Shown in pieces: positions 50,137 to 59,363 of a DNA stretch of 63,846 nucleotides. The stretch comes from Damh-18 sp964390945. Its GTDB lineage: Bacteria > Patescibacteriota > Minisyncoccia > Phycocordibacterales > UBA918. The stretch spans positions 1 through 63,846 of the forward strand of contig CAYMIV010000005.1 of the NCBI GenBank assembly GCA_964390945.1, in the 5' to 3' direction. The notes under the pieces are model-generated. The model saw nothing but the letters and a program-made list of their open reading frames with translations. It was not told the origin of the DNA and did no database searches. Positions within the stretch are counted from its first letter, which is position 1. Each line of letters opens with the position of its first letter. The translations under genes were made by a program, and so were the position numbers.

Positions 50137-50256
50137 CCTAGGGTAACCCTAGGCGGTGCTTCATGGGGTAACCCTGTGAAGACACAGACCCAAGGAAGAC
50201 ACGGGGGTAAACATAAACGGAGTAACCTCACCAAATATTAGGACTCGAATGTCCTA
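50137..50256. other. Hairpin-rich region between rnr and smc
   Basis: Two hairpins share the loop TAA and a GGG/CCC neck: CCTAGGG/CCCTAGG (50137-50143 with 50147-50153) and CTTCATGGGG/CCCTGTGAAG (50159-50168 with 50172-50181, two G-U pairs on the plus strand). A third, TAGGAC/GTCCTA (50239-50244 with 50251-50256), is near smc. There is no clear T-run. They may be stop or decay signals of rnr, or an RNA element. Confidence 0.5.
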
Positions 50257-50274
50257 GTTTATCGGGGGGACGAA

Positions 50275-52569
50275 TTATTTTGCTACTGCCACAGCTTCGT
50301 CGAATTTGACTGAGAGAAGTTTTGAAACACCGTCCCCTGCCATGGTAACGCCGTAGAGGACGCCTGCTCGGCTCATGGTTTCGCGATTGTGGGTTATGAG
50401 AATGAGCTGTGATTTCTCTGAAAGCGCAGTAATCATATCGCCGTAGCGGCGGCTGTTCGCCTCATCAAGCGCCGCATCAGTTTCATCGAGAATCACAAAG
50501 AGAGGCGGATTGACCTGACTCATCGCAAAAATGAGCGCAATCGAGGTGAGTGCGCGCTCGCCACCCGAAAGCATGTCGAGTCCGCGAACGCGCTTATTCG
50601 GAAGTTTTACATCAATCTCAATTCCCTCTTCAGCTTCTTCTTCTGGTTCTTCGAGTGACTCAAGTTCTTCGGGAAGGAGGTCTTCGTTCTGGTCTTTTTT
50701 TACGATTTTCGGTTTCACGCGGAGGAGTGTTGCTGAACCGCCACCAAACATGAGTCCAAAGAACTTGTTGAACTCGACGCCGATTTTATCGATACCCGCA
50801 ACAAAAAGTTCGTTGAGCTCGCGCGTGAGGTCGGCGATTAGTGACTCGAGATTCGAGACCGAAGCGGTGAGGTCTTCAATTTCATGCACCAGAAACTCAT
50901 CCCGCTCCTTCACGTCCTTATACTCTTTGAGCACATCCTCGCTTGAACCCTGTCCAAGTTCCTCGAGGCGAATTTTCATTTTCTCGAGCGTCCGTCGTCG
51001 TTCGTATTGTCGGGATCGTTCTTCGCTCACGATGGCTTCATGCGTAACGGACACCCCCGAATCATCTTTGATGTCGTATTCGAAATATGCCGAAGCCGCA
51101 CGGCCGAGGAGCGATACCGCCTCTTGGAGTTCTCTCTTGAACTCTTCCCTCTCCCGCGCCAGAACGGAAATCTCTCTGTCGAGATTGTTGATGTTTCCCT
51201 CAACCTCGCGCTGTTCATTCATGATGGCAAAAACTTCTCGTTCAGCTTCGCGATTTTCAGAGTGTTCCGCCTCGATAGACCGCTTCAGCGCATCGTACTG
51301 TCGCTCGAGCTCATGCTCTTTTCCTTCAAGCGTGGCGAGAACTTCGTCGTGCGACGCTTTTTCTTTTCGCAATTCACCGAGCTCTTCCTCTTCCGCCGCA
51401 GTGTCTTTTGTTCCCACGAGTTTTGAAGCGTTTTCAATGAGTGCAGTGAGTTTCTCGAGAATTTCGCGAAGCGCTTTTTTGAGTGTCGAGACATCATTTT
51501 CTTTCTCGGCGCGAACAATGAGCGATTCAACGGAGTCGGTCGTGTGTTTCAGTGTGTGGTATGGAATGGGTTGCTCCGTTTCGTGAGTTGCTTGTTTTTC
51601 CGCATCGGCTATACGGCGCTCAAGAAAAAGTATTTGACCTTCCAGTTGACCGAGGGCTCGCACTGTTTCTTGACGGTTTGTGCGGACACTGGAAATGTTT
51701 TCTTCGAGCGCAACGAGCTCGGTGCGTTTCTCATCGTGCGCCTTTGATTCGAGCTTCTTTTTTGCATGAGCAAGGAGCGAGAGAAGTTCCTCGCGACGGG
51801 CGACCGGGGTCATGCGAAGTGCTGTGAGGCGATCGGCGTGATATGCGAGGTAGACATCCTCACGCCGAAGGTACTCGGCATAGAATGCTGAGAGTTCTTT
51901 TTGAAGCTCGAGGGAACGCTCGATTTTTTTTACCTGCTTCTCGAGAAACTTAAGGTGCGGCGCGACCTCCCTTCGCAGAGATTCGACCTGGAGGATATTC
52001 TCGCGTGTTTTGGTAAGTTTACGTTCGCTTTCGGTTTTTTTGAATTGATAGACCTTGAGTCCGAGCGCATCCTCTATCATTTCACGCCGCTCACGCGGAC
52101 TCGCGGAGAGAATTCTATCGGCTTCACCTTGGGAAATGATGTGGTGGCCGGTGGGACCGATATTCGCGGAAGCAAGAAGTTCCTGCACGTCCCTAAGACG
52201 AGCTCCGGAACCATTGATGGAATATTCGTTCGTGCCATCCCGGTTCACCGCACGCTCGACCGTAATGAGGTCGAAGTCGAGTGGAAAAACTTTCTTGCCG
52301 TTTCGTTCTTTGTTTTCGAGCGTAACCGAAACCGAAGCGCGATTGCATCGAGAAACTGTTTCAGAACCGTTGAATATGAGGTCTTCACCGCGCCTGCCGC
52401 GCATTGATTTGATGGATTGCTCTCCCAGCACAAAGCGAAATGCCTCGGCGACGTTCGATTTCCCGGAGCCGTTCGGACCCACAATTGCGGTTATGGGAGT
52501 GGAGAACTCGAGTTCCGCCTTTTTAGCAAACGACTTGAATCCGTTTATTGAGAGGTCTTTGAGGTACAT
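50275..52569 (-). CDS. smc: SMC-type chromosome protein, short and apparently hingeless
   Basis: 764 residues against about 1150 in standard SMC. The ATPase halves are intact: Walker A GPNGSGKS (31-38), the Q-loop region, the signature LSGGERALTSIALIFAM (667-683) and Walker B FVILDETDAALDEAN. Between them runs coiled coil of about 500 residues, with Glu/Lys heptads throughout; I see no 150-residue globular hinge with its Gly-rich motif. The start MYLKDLSINGFKSF lies 5 bases after the pseudopilin stop. It should still organise the chromosome, possibly differently. It and the pseudopilin follow rnc. Confidence 0.88.
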   Translation of the reverse strand: MYLKDLSINGFKSFAKKAELEFSTPITAIVGPNGSGKSNVAEAFRFVLGEQSIKSMRGRRGEDLIFNGSETVSRCNRASVSVTLENKERNGKKVFPLDFDLITVERAVNRDGTNEYSINGSGARLRDVQELLASANIGPTGHHIISQGEADRILSASPRERREMIEDALGLKVYQFKKTESERKLTKTRENILQVESLRREVAPHLKFLEKQVKKIERSLELQKELSAFYAEYLRREDVYLAYHADRLTALRMTPVARREELLSLLAHAKKKLESKAHDEKRTELVALEENISSVRTNRQETVRALGQLEGQILFLERRIADAEKQATHETEQPIPYHTLKHTTDSVESLIVRAEKENDVSTLKKALREILEKLTALIENASKLVGTKDTAAEEEELGELRKEKASHDEVLATLEGKEHELERQYDALKRSIEAEHSENREAEREVFAIMNEQREVEGNINNLDREISVLAREREEFKRELQEAVSLLGRAASAYFEYDIKDDSGVSVTHEAIVSEERSRQYERRRTLEKMKIRLEELGQGSSEDVLKEYKDVKERDEFLVHEIEDLTASVSNLESLIADLTRELNELFVAGIDKIGVEFNKFFGLMFGGGSATLLRVKPKIVKKDQNEDLLPEELESLEEPEEEAEEGIEIDVKLPNKRVRGLDMLSGGERALTSIALIFAMSQVNPPLFVILDETDAALDEANSRRYGDMITALSEKSQLILITHNRETMSRAGVLYGVTMAGDGVSKLLSVKFDEAVAVAK

Positions 52570-52574
52570 GAAAA

Positions 52575-53102
52575 CTATGGGGTTTCGGGACCGATCAGGG
52601 CGCCGTAGTAATTGTTCGGTCCTCCGACGGGCTCGCACACTCCGACGACGTGCGGAGAATTACGACCCCAGTTGGATGCCATGCCGTCAGTTTGTATCGC
52701 ATACACGACGGTCTCATCACTGGTGTTGCCATTCACTCGACAGTCGTATTTGCTATCATACACATACATGTAGGTACTGCCGTCAGCGCGCGGGTCTTCG
52801 GGTATCGTGGTCATATAGGGGGCAAGTGCCGTATTGATATTTTCACTGCATCCACCGGGTTGCGTAACACCGGTTCGTATTTCCATGCCAGTTTTACAGT
52901 CGGGATACGTGCCGTTTGCCTCCCGGTAGAGCCGAAGCGCGAGACGTATTTGTTCAATGTCGGTGACCCGCTGTTTATCACGGACCGCCTTCTTCACATC
53001 TCCATAGTTCAGAAGAACCACAGTGGCAAGAATAGAAACGATGGCAATGACAATGATAATCTCAACGAGAGTAAAACCACGCTCTTTTAAAGAGAATCCC
53101 AT
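52575..53102 (-). CDS. Type II secretion/type IV pilus pseudopilin
   Basis: 175 residues from MGFSLKERGFTLVEIIIVIAIV: the RGFTLVE leader, a hydrophobic helix, and a helical linker (IRLALRLYREANGTYPD) characteristic of major pseudopilins. Four or more Cys are spread over the C-terminal half. It is the second pilin-like gene in the window. Frame extension upstream to 53153 is rejected because it would add a polar stretch before the leader. It lies between rnc and smc and reads toward smc. Confidence 0.87.
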   Translation of the reverse strand: MGFSLKERGFTLVEIIIVIAIVSILATVVLLNYGDVKKAVRDKQRVTDIEQIRLALRLYREANGTYPDCKTGMEIRTGVTQPGGCSENINTALAPYMTTIPEDPRADGSTYMYVYDSKYDCRVNGNTSDETVVYAIQTDGMASNWGRNSPHVVGVCEPVGGPNNYYGALIGPETP

Positions 53103-53156
53103 ACACGTGATTTTACCACGCATGTACGTGCTGCCGTTGAAAAACGAGTGCAAAAC

Positions 53157-53885
53157 CTACCCCTCACTGTCAAAACTCCATCCCTTGCTCTCGATTGCTT
53201 TTTCCGCCGCCGCTTGTTCGGCCTCCTGCTTTGAGCGACCTCTGCCTTCGGCAACCTTTCCCTCTCCAAGAAATACGCCAACCGTGAACACGCGGTCGTG
53301 ATCCGGACCAACCTGGCTTATGGTCTCATAGTTCGGCGTAACGCCCATATGCTCCTGCGCAAGTTCCTGGAATCGACTCTTCGCATCCTGCCAGAGCTTC
53401 TTTGCAACAATAGATTCCGTGCGGTCAAAAAGTTGTGCGGCGACAAATTCTTTCGCGGCCTCGTATCCGCGATCGAGATAGATTGCGCCAATGACTGATT
53501 CAAATGTGTTCGCGAGAATGTACTGGCGTGCACGCCCCGTGTCACGCTCCTCCCCCTTCGAGAGGAGGAGAAAATCATTGAGGCCGAGCTTGGTTGCCGC
53601 CTCGGAAATTGAAACAGTGTTCACAAGCGCGGCGCGGATTGCAGTAAGTTCGCCTTCGGGTTTCGCGGGGTATTTGTGAAAGAGAAAGTCGGTGACAACA
53701 AGTTCAAGAACCGCATCACCCAAAAATTCATAGCGCTCATTATGATCCTGGGTCGCTTCACGATGTTCATTGAGGTATGAGCGGTGCGTGATTGCGGTGA
53801 GTAAGTGTGTAGAATCGTTGAAAGTGACGCCAAGGCGTTTTTCGAGCTCTTTTTGGGCACTCTCAATAGTATCAGTATCGGTCAT
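53157..53885 (-). CDS. rnc: Ribonuclease III
   Basis: 242 residues. The RNase III signature ERYEFLGDAVLELVVTDFLF, the catalytic Glu and Asp, and the C-terminal double-stranded RNA-binding domain (AKSRFQELAQEHMGVTPNY, GRSKQEAEQAAAEKAI) are complete. It cuts double-stranded precursors of rRNA and mRNA. It is transcribed behind nusB across a 102-base AT-rich gap. Confidence 0.96.
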   Translation of the reverse strand: MTDTDTIESAQKELEKRLGVTFNDSTHLLTAITHRSYLNEHREATQDHNERYEFLGDAVLELVVTDFLFHKYPAKPEGELTAIRAALVNTVSISEAATKLGLNDFLLLSKGEERDTGRARQYILANTFESVIGAIYLDRGYEAAKEFVAAQLFDRTESIVAKKLWQDAKSRFQELAQEHMGVTPNYETISQVGPDHDRVFTVGVFLGEGKVAEGRGRSKQEAEQAAAEKAIESKGWSFDSEG

Positions 53886-53987
53886 GCGCAGTAGACTAAC
53901 ATAGAGAATAGAAAATAGAAAATAGAAAAAATATTGAATTTGGATTAGAGGATATGATAAAGACGGTACGGAAAAATATTCTCTATT
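53886..53987 (-). other. AT-rich gap between nusB and rnc
   Basis: The plus strand has three tandem AGAAAAT-type units at about 53909-53930, and an inverted repeat ATAGAGAATA / TATTCTCTAT spans the ends. On the minus strand T-rich sequence precedes rnc. It is a possible promoter or weak terminator region. Confidence 0.35.
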
Positions 53988-54884
53988 TTATTTCCGGCTT
54001 ACCAACATTGTGACTGCTTTGGTGACTATGGGGAGAATGTCCTCGTAAAAATTGAGCTCAAGAATATCCGCCACACGGAACCACTGTGCCGCATCGAGCC
54101 CCCCCTTCTTCTCGAGTGTAAGTTCGGTGTAAGGTGCACGCGCGAGTACATACGACACTTGCTTTCGGACCTTGCCAACAGTCGGCTGTGATGCAATATA
54201 CTCGTTTTTTCCGAGGTCTGCCTCCACCTCAATCTCGAGACCTATTTCTTCCTTGATTTTTCGCTTTGCCCCCGCGTTGAGTTCCTCGGTTGCTTCAATT
54301 CCCCCTTTTGAGAGGGTCCAGTGTCCGAAAATATCATGAACGAGCGCAAGGTAAATGTCTCCACCGTGCTCGGCATACACAACCGCTCCCGCGAGCCGCT
54401 CTATTGGCATTTCTTCATAGGGAACCTCCTTTTTCTTTCGTTTTGAAACTTCGTCCTTCCCCGGTTCACCAATCTCTTTATAGACTGCTCCCAGAACGCC
54501 GTTTATAAATCGTGATGAATTTTCTCCGCCAAACTGCTTTGCGAGTTCAATCGCTTCATTTATGGCGACTTTTGCGGGTACCTCGCTTCGTTCCGCAAAA
54601 AGAAGTTCAAAAAGCCCAAGGCGCAGAATGTTGCGATCCACGGGCGAGATACGGTCTATCGGCCACTCGGGAGCGGCCTTTTCAATAATGAGATCGAGCT
54701 CTGGTTGCTTTTGCAAAATTCCGTCAAGGAGCCGCTCCATGAACGGCATGTCCGCCTTATTCGGCGCAAACTCATTAACATTACGACCAAGGACTTCCGA
54801 TACTTGGTTTTTTTCAACTCCATTTAAATCCCACTCAAAGAGTGATTGAAGAACAATTGATCTCGATAGATGCCTATTAGCCAT
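53988..54884 (-). CDS. nusB: NusB-Nudix fusion protein
   Basis: 298 residues in two parts. Residues 1-140 are NusB (RSIVLQSLFEWDLNG, VDRNILRLGLFELLF, VAINEAIELAKQFG, RFINGVLGAVYKEI). Residues 165-298 are a Nudix domain with the box at 194-216; the G, E, R and EExGL positions fit, but the usual RE is RK. A basic linker joins them. NusB aids rRNA antitermination; the Nudix half would hydrolyse a nucleoside diphosphate compound. The fusion may couple the two or just place both under one gene. The frame is continuous. Confidence 0.9.
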   Translation of the reverse strand: MANRHLSRSIVLQSLFEWDLNGVEKNQVSEVLGRNVNEFAPNKADMPFMERLLDGILQKQPELDLIIEKAAPEWPIDRISPVDRNILRLGLFELLFAERSEVPAKVAINEAIELAKQFGGENSSRFINGVLGAVYKEIGEPGKDEVSKRKKKEVPYEEMPIERLAGAVVYAEHGGDIYLALVHDIFGHWTLSKGGIEATEELNAGAKRKIKEEIGLEIEVEADLGKNEYIASQPTVGKVRKQVSYVLARAPYTELTLEKKGGLDAAQWFRVADILELNFYEDILPIVTKAVTMLVSRK

Positions 54885-54941
54885 GAAAATAACGAACTAA
54901 CCTTCCCTACCTTCTAGTGTACCACCTCGCCGCATATACGA

Positions 54942-54963
54942 ATGTCCCCCTCGCGGGGGACAT
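54942..54963. terminator. Hairpin after rpmF
   Basis: ATGTCCCC and its reverse complement pair around a short GC loop (54942-54949 with 54956-54963). No T-run follows on the minus strand, so termination is not certain. Confidence 0.4.
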
Positions 54964-54978
54964 GTGGACTTCCGTGCA

Positions 54979-55329
54979 TTACTCGGATTTTTCTTTCGGT
55001 TTTCTGTCTGTGGTATTTTTCTCCTTTGCCTTCTTTGACTCATCTTTCGTGTCAACCTTTTCTTCAGTGTCAGTTGTTACCGGAGCAACTGATCCAGCCT
55101 CGACTTTGATGCGCTCCTTCTTCTCCTTGATGCGTGCATCGCGTTTAGCCTTTTCCGCAACAAGATCCATGACCTGGCGACCGTTATAGTATCCGCAGTG
55201 AAGGCACATGTGGTGCGGACGGTGATTTGCCCCGCAGTGAGAACACACCGAAAGAGTCGGCGCTTTGAGCGCATGGTGTGAGCGGCGGTTCTTTGTGTGA
55301 GACCGCGTATGTCGCATTCGTATAACCAT
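54979..55329 (-). CDS. rpmF: 50S ribosomal protein L32 with charged tail
   Basis: 116 residues, about twice the usual L32. The N-terminal 55 residues are L32: MRHTRSHTKNRRSHHALK, then a zinc ribbon with Cys pairs CSHCGAN and CLHCGYYNG. The C-terminal half (from about 65) is Lys/Glu-rich, with no matching family. I keep the ATG at 55329; the start at 55317 (MRHT) is possible. It is transcribed away from rnhB, 50 bases after it. Confidence 0.92.
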   Translation of the reverse strand: MVIRMRHTRSHTKNRRSHHALKAPTLSVCSHCGANHRPHHMCLHCGYYNGRQVMDLVAEKAKRDARIKEKKERIKVEAGSVAPVTTDTEEKVDTKDESKKAKEKNTTDRKPKEKSE

Positions 55330-55378
55330 AGTGGGAAGACTATATCAAAAGTTGGAAAAAAAGCAATGACGCCGCTTA

Positions 55379-56008
55379 CTACTTGCGTGGGAGGTGCTTT
55401 TTTTTGAATTTCGTGGGTAAATTCCTCAAAAACGTATGGCGATGGAGCGGGGATGGACCGAGAGTGCGGAGCATTTTCCAGTGATTCTTCGTACCATACC
55501 CCTTGTGTTCCTCAAACAAATATCCCGGGTATTGTGTCGCCGCTTCAACCATAAAGTGATCGCGAGCAACCTTAGCAAGAATTGAAGCGAGACCGATGGC
55601 AAGCTCTGTACGGTCGCCTCCCGTTATAGTGTGCTGCATATGGAATGATTCGGGGGCCTTAAGCAGACCGTCGAGCAAAACACGAACCCTCCAAGGATCC
55701 TGGTCGAGCACGCGGAAACACTCTGTGACTCCTTCCCGTACCGCCACGGTGATTCCCACCGCATCAATGCGTTCAGCATCAACGAGCGCGACATGATACG
55801 CGAGCACGCCACGTTTCATGAGTGACACAGTTTCTTTTACGGTTGCTTCACGGCGCTTCGGACTCACTTTTTTCGAATCTCCGACGTAGGGGAGGAGCGA
55901 CCAATCGAAGTCGAGTGGCACAACGACCGCACCGACCGCGACAGGACCGGCAAGTGGACCGCGTCCCGCCTCATCGACGCCCATTGTGTGCGTTACGCGT
56001 ATCGGCAT
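55379..56008 (-). CDS. rnhB: Ribonuclease HII
   Basis: 209 residues from MPIRVTHTMGVDEAGRGPLAGP. The DEAGRG catalytic motif is at 11-16, followed by DSKKVSPKRRE and the C-terminal ILAKVARDHFM and HKGYGTKNHW. It removes ribonucleotides and RNA primers from DNA. The long upstream frame overlaps the divergent dnaE leader and is rejected. Confidence 0.95.
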   Translation of the reverse strand: MPIRVTHTMGVDEAGRGPLAGPVAVGAVVVPLDFDWSLLPYVGDSKKVSPKRREATVKETVSLMKRGVLAYHVALVDAERIDAVGITVAVREGVTECFRVLDQDPWRVRVLLDGLLKAPESFHMQHTITGGDRTELAIGLASILAKVARDHFMVEAATQYPGYLFEEHKGYGTKNHWKMLRTLGPSPLHRHTFLRNLPTKFKKKHLPRK

Positions 56009-56159
56009 AACGTGGCACAAAATGACATTGGTGCAGTGGTGTCCGGATACATGGATGATTCCAGTATACCCCGCTCTCGAAAACAAGAAAAAGCCCCGCA
56101 TGAATATGAAAAAACGACAATTCTCATTTGACCTCCGGTGCTATACAATAATCACCACC

Positions 56160-59100
56160 ATGAACGCCGATTTCATTCATCTTCATGTGCACTCGCACTA
56201 TTCCCTCCTTGGCGCACTCCCAACGCCGAAAGAACTCGCGCAGAAGGCAAAAGCGTGTAACATGCCGGCACTCGCACTCACCGATAACGGCGCTCTGTAT
56301 GGCGCTATTGATTTTTACAAAGCATGTAGCAAAGAGGGAGTAAAACCAATTATCGGCATTGATGCCTACCTCGCCCCACGTACACGGCACGATAAGGATT
56401 CGGGGCTCGATAAACCGCGCGGACGACTCGTGTTGCTCGCGCAAAACCATGAAGGATATCGAAACCTCATTAAAATGGTAACCGAATCATATGTGAACGG
56501 TTTCTATTACCGACCACGCATCGACCACGAACTCATTGAGACGTTGAGTGAGGGTGTCATTTGTATTATCCCCTCGTTTAGCGGAGAGCCGATTCTCGCC
56601 CTCAGGGAGGGGGATAAAGAACGTGCAGGAGCATCGCTCGATTGGTACAAAAATATTTTTGGCGACCGTACCTATCTAGAGGTCACACACCACCCGGAAA
56701 TACATGGGCATGAAGCGCTTCAGGAAAACATCATCGCACTCGGAGTCAATTCGGCAACACCGCTCGTTGCGGCACATGATGTGTATTACCTCTCGCCGCA
56801 AGACCACCTCGCACGCGAGACAATGCTCAAAATTCAACACGGCGGCGTTGTTGATATGAACGAGGATGCTGGTGAACTTGCAGAGAACTTCTCTTTTATT
56901 TCGCAAGAAGATGCGGTCCTCTACTTTCATGAAACACCGGAAGCGCTCCGCAATTCTGTTCGCATTGCGGAGCAGTGCACGCTCGAATTCAATCTGGGTA
57001 AGACGTGGTACTTCCCCGACTATCGGATTGAGAGCGGGCGCGAACCAGACGATGAACTCCGCACCATGGCGTATGCGGGCGTGCCGTGGCGCGGGCTATC
57101 GCTCGAAGACCCCATTGTGAAAGAGCGGCTCGATTATGAACTGTCTGTCATCAAGATGAAGGGGTATGCGAAATATTTTCTTGTGGTTGGCGATCTTATC
57201 CGAGAAGCGCGGGAACGCAAAATTCTCACGACAATCCGCGGTTCGGTTGCGGGATCTCTCACGACGTACGTACTCGGCATCACAAATGTAAATCCACTCG
57301 AATATAAACTGCCTTTCGAACGTTTTCTCAATCCAGAACGTCCTTCAGCGCCAGATATTGATATGGATTATGCCGACAATCGCCGTGATGAAATGATTGA
57401 CTACGCGCGGGAAAAATATGGCAAGGATAAGGTGGCACAAATAGGCACCTTCGGGACGATGATGGCGCGTGCCGCAGTACGCGACGTTGCGCGCGCTTTA
57501 GGGCACCCCTACGCGACCGGCGACCAAATCGCGAAACGCATACCGATGGGGAGTCAGGGATTTCCGATGACCATTGAACGCGCCCTCGGTATCGAACCGG
57601 AACTTAAAGCGCTCTATAAGAGCGACCCCGATGCAAAAGATGTTATTGATCTCGCACTCCGCATTGAAGGTCGCGTCCGCCATGTCGGCGTCCATGCGGC
57701 GGGAGTGGTTATTTCCCCGGCACCACTCACTGATTTCGTTCCGCTCCAACCCGATCCGAAGACGGGAAAACTCATAACACAATATGAAATGCGTTCGGTT
57801 GGCGAAGACGGTGTCGGTCTTCTCAAATTCGACTTCCTCGGCATTAAAAATCTTTCAATACTTGCGGAAGCGGTTCGTCGCGTTCGCGTTATTCACAAAA
57901 AAGAAATCGACATTGAGAACATTCCCCTCGATGATGCGGGCACATTTGACATGCTTGCGCGAGGGGAAACTATGGGTCTGTTCCAGCTGAACGGTTCCGG
58001 CATGACTTCTTTTTTAAAGCAACTCCGTCCATCGTCGATTCACGACATCAACGCAATGGTTGCGCTCTATCGGCCGGGACCGATGGAATCGATTCCGCAG
58101 TACATTGAACGCAAACACAACCCGAAGCTTATCACCTACATTGATCCGCGCCTTGAAAAAATTCTCGAGCGTTCATACGGTGTGGTCACCTACCAAGATG
58201 ACGTGCTCATGATTGCACGCGAACTCGCCGGCTACTCGTGGCTTGAGGCTGATATGCTCCGCAAAGCCATGGGGAAAAAAATTCCTGCGGTTATGGAAGC
58301 CGAGAAGGAAAAATTGCTGAAGGGATTCCAAGAACACGGAAAACTCACACCTGGAGTCGCCGAACGGCTCTGGAAACTCATTGAGCCGTTTGCCGCATAC
58401 GGATTCAACAAGGCGCACGCGGCAAGTTATGGTCGCGTCGCATATCAAACCGCCTTCATGAAAGCGAACTATCCCGTCGAATACATGTCAGCGGTGCTCA
58501 CCGCTGATGCGGGAGACACGGAAAAAATTTCGGAAATCATTCATGAGTGCGACCACATGCACATCGAGGTTTTGCCTCCCGATATCAACGAAAGTTTCGG
58601 ACCGTTTTCCGTGGTTCCCGCCCACGACGGAGCACCGGCAAAAATTCGTTTTGGTCTCACCACTATCAAGAATTTCGGCGAAGGTATTTCAGAAGCAATC
58701 ATTGAGGAACGCAAGGCGAATGGACCGTTTACTTCACTCGGTGATTTTCTCAGCCGCATTACAAACCGGAATCTCAACAAAAAATCTCTTGAGGCGCTCA
58801 TTATGGCTGGCGCGTTTGATCAGTTTGAAGAGCGGGGTGTGCTCATTGCGAATCTCGATACACTTCTCGCATATCATAAGGAACGTCTCGGGAACAAGGA
58901 GGCTTCACAGGATTCTCTTTTTGGCGGTGACGCTCACGCGAGTGTCCACGGACTTGTCCTCGGGAAGAGCGATCCTGCGAGTACCGCGCTGAAACTTTCT
59001 TGGGAAAAAGAACTCCTCGGCGTATACGTATCGGGACATCCGCTCGATAGTTTCAGGGATAAATTAAAGGAACGCTCACCGATTGGAACCATTAAACATG

Positions 59101-59363
59101 ATGGGAGGAACGGGGTGCCCGTGGTCACTGCTGGCATGGTGGAATCTGTGCGTGAGCTCCTCACCAAAAAGGGCGAGCGCATGGCTTTCGTCGTATTGAG
59201 CGACTACACTGATTCGATTGAACTTGTCGCCTTTCCCGAAACATACCGAGGACATCAGACATTGCTTACCCCCGGGACATGCATTGCCGTTAAGGGCAGG
59301 CTTTCGATTCGAAATGAGGAGCCGACCATCGCACTTGAACGCGTGCGCGCGTTGCAATCGTAG
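56160..59363 (+). CDS. dnaE: DNA polymerase III subunit alpha
   Basis: 1067 residues from MNADFIHLHVHSHYS. PHP domain first (HLHVHSHYSLLGALPTPKEL, ALTDNGALYGAIDFY), then palm with PDIDMDYADNRRDEMIDYAREKYG and other acidic residues, then the fingers, tandem helix-hairpin-helix (around GFNKAHAASYG), and a C-terminal OB fold (MVESVRELLTKKGERMAFVVLSD). It is the main replicative polymerase. Upstream frame to 55986 runs over rnhB and is not used. TATACAAT lies 12-17 bases before the ATG. Confidence 0.95.
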   Translation: MNADFIHLHVHSHYSLLGALPTPKELAQKAKACNMPALALTDNGALYGAIDFYKACSKEGVKPIIGIDAYLAPRTRHDKDSGLDKPRGRLVLLAQNHEGYRNLIKMVTESYVNGFYYRPRIDHELIETLSEGVICIIPSFSGEPILALREGDKERAGASLDWYKNIFGDRTYLEVTHHPEIHGHEALQENIIALGVNSATPLVAAHDVYYLSPQDHLARETMLKIQHGGVVDMNEDAGELAENFSFISQEDAVLYFHETPEALRNSVRIAEQCTLEFNLGKTWYFPDYRIESGREPDDELRTMAYAGVPWRGLSLEDPIVKERLDYELSVIKMKGYAKYFLVVGDLIREARERKILTTIRGSVAGSLTTYVLGITNVNPLEYKLPFERFLNPERPSAPDIDMDYADNRRDEMIDYAREKYGKDKVAQIGTFGTMMARAAVRDVARALGHPYATGDQIAKRIPMGSQGFPMTIERALGIEPELKALYKSDPDAKDVIDLALRIEGRVRHVGVHAAGVVISPAPLTDFVPLQPDPKTGKLITQYEMRSVGEDGVGLLKFDFLGIKNLSILAEAVRRVRVIHKKEIDIENIPLDDAGTFDMLARGETMGLFQLNGSGMTSFLKQLRPSSIHDINAMVALYRPGPMESIPQYIERKHNPKLITYIDPRLEKILERSYGVVTYQDDVLMIARELAGYSWLEADMLRKAMGKKIPAVMEAEKEKLLKGFQEHGKLTPGVAERLWKLIEPFAAYGFNKAHAASYGRVAYQTAFMKANYPVEYMSAVLTADAGDTEKISEIIHECDHMHIEVLPPDINESFGPFSVVPAHDGAPAKIRFGLTTIKNFGEGISEAIIEERKANGPFTSLGDFLSRITNRNLNKKSLEALIMAGAFDQFEERGVLIANLDTLLAYHKERLGNKEASQDSLFGGDAHASVHGLVLGKSDPASTALKLSWEKELLGVYVSGHPLDSFRDKLKERSPIGTIKHDGRNGVPVVTAGMVESVRELLTKKGERMAFVVLSDYTDSIELVAFPETYRGHQTLLTPGTCIAVKGRLSIRNEEPTIALERVRALQS

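Noticed and set aside
50531..51586. 351-residue Ser-rich open frame on the plus strand
   Set aside because: It is antisense to the smc coiled coil; Ser-rich runs are what reversed Glu/Lys/Arg codons give.
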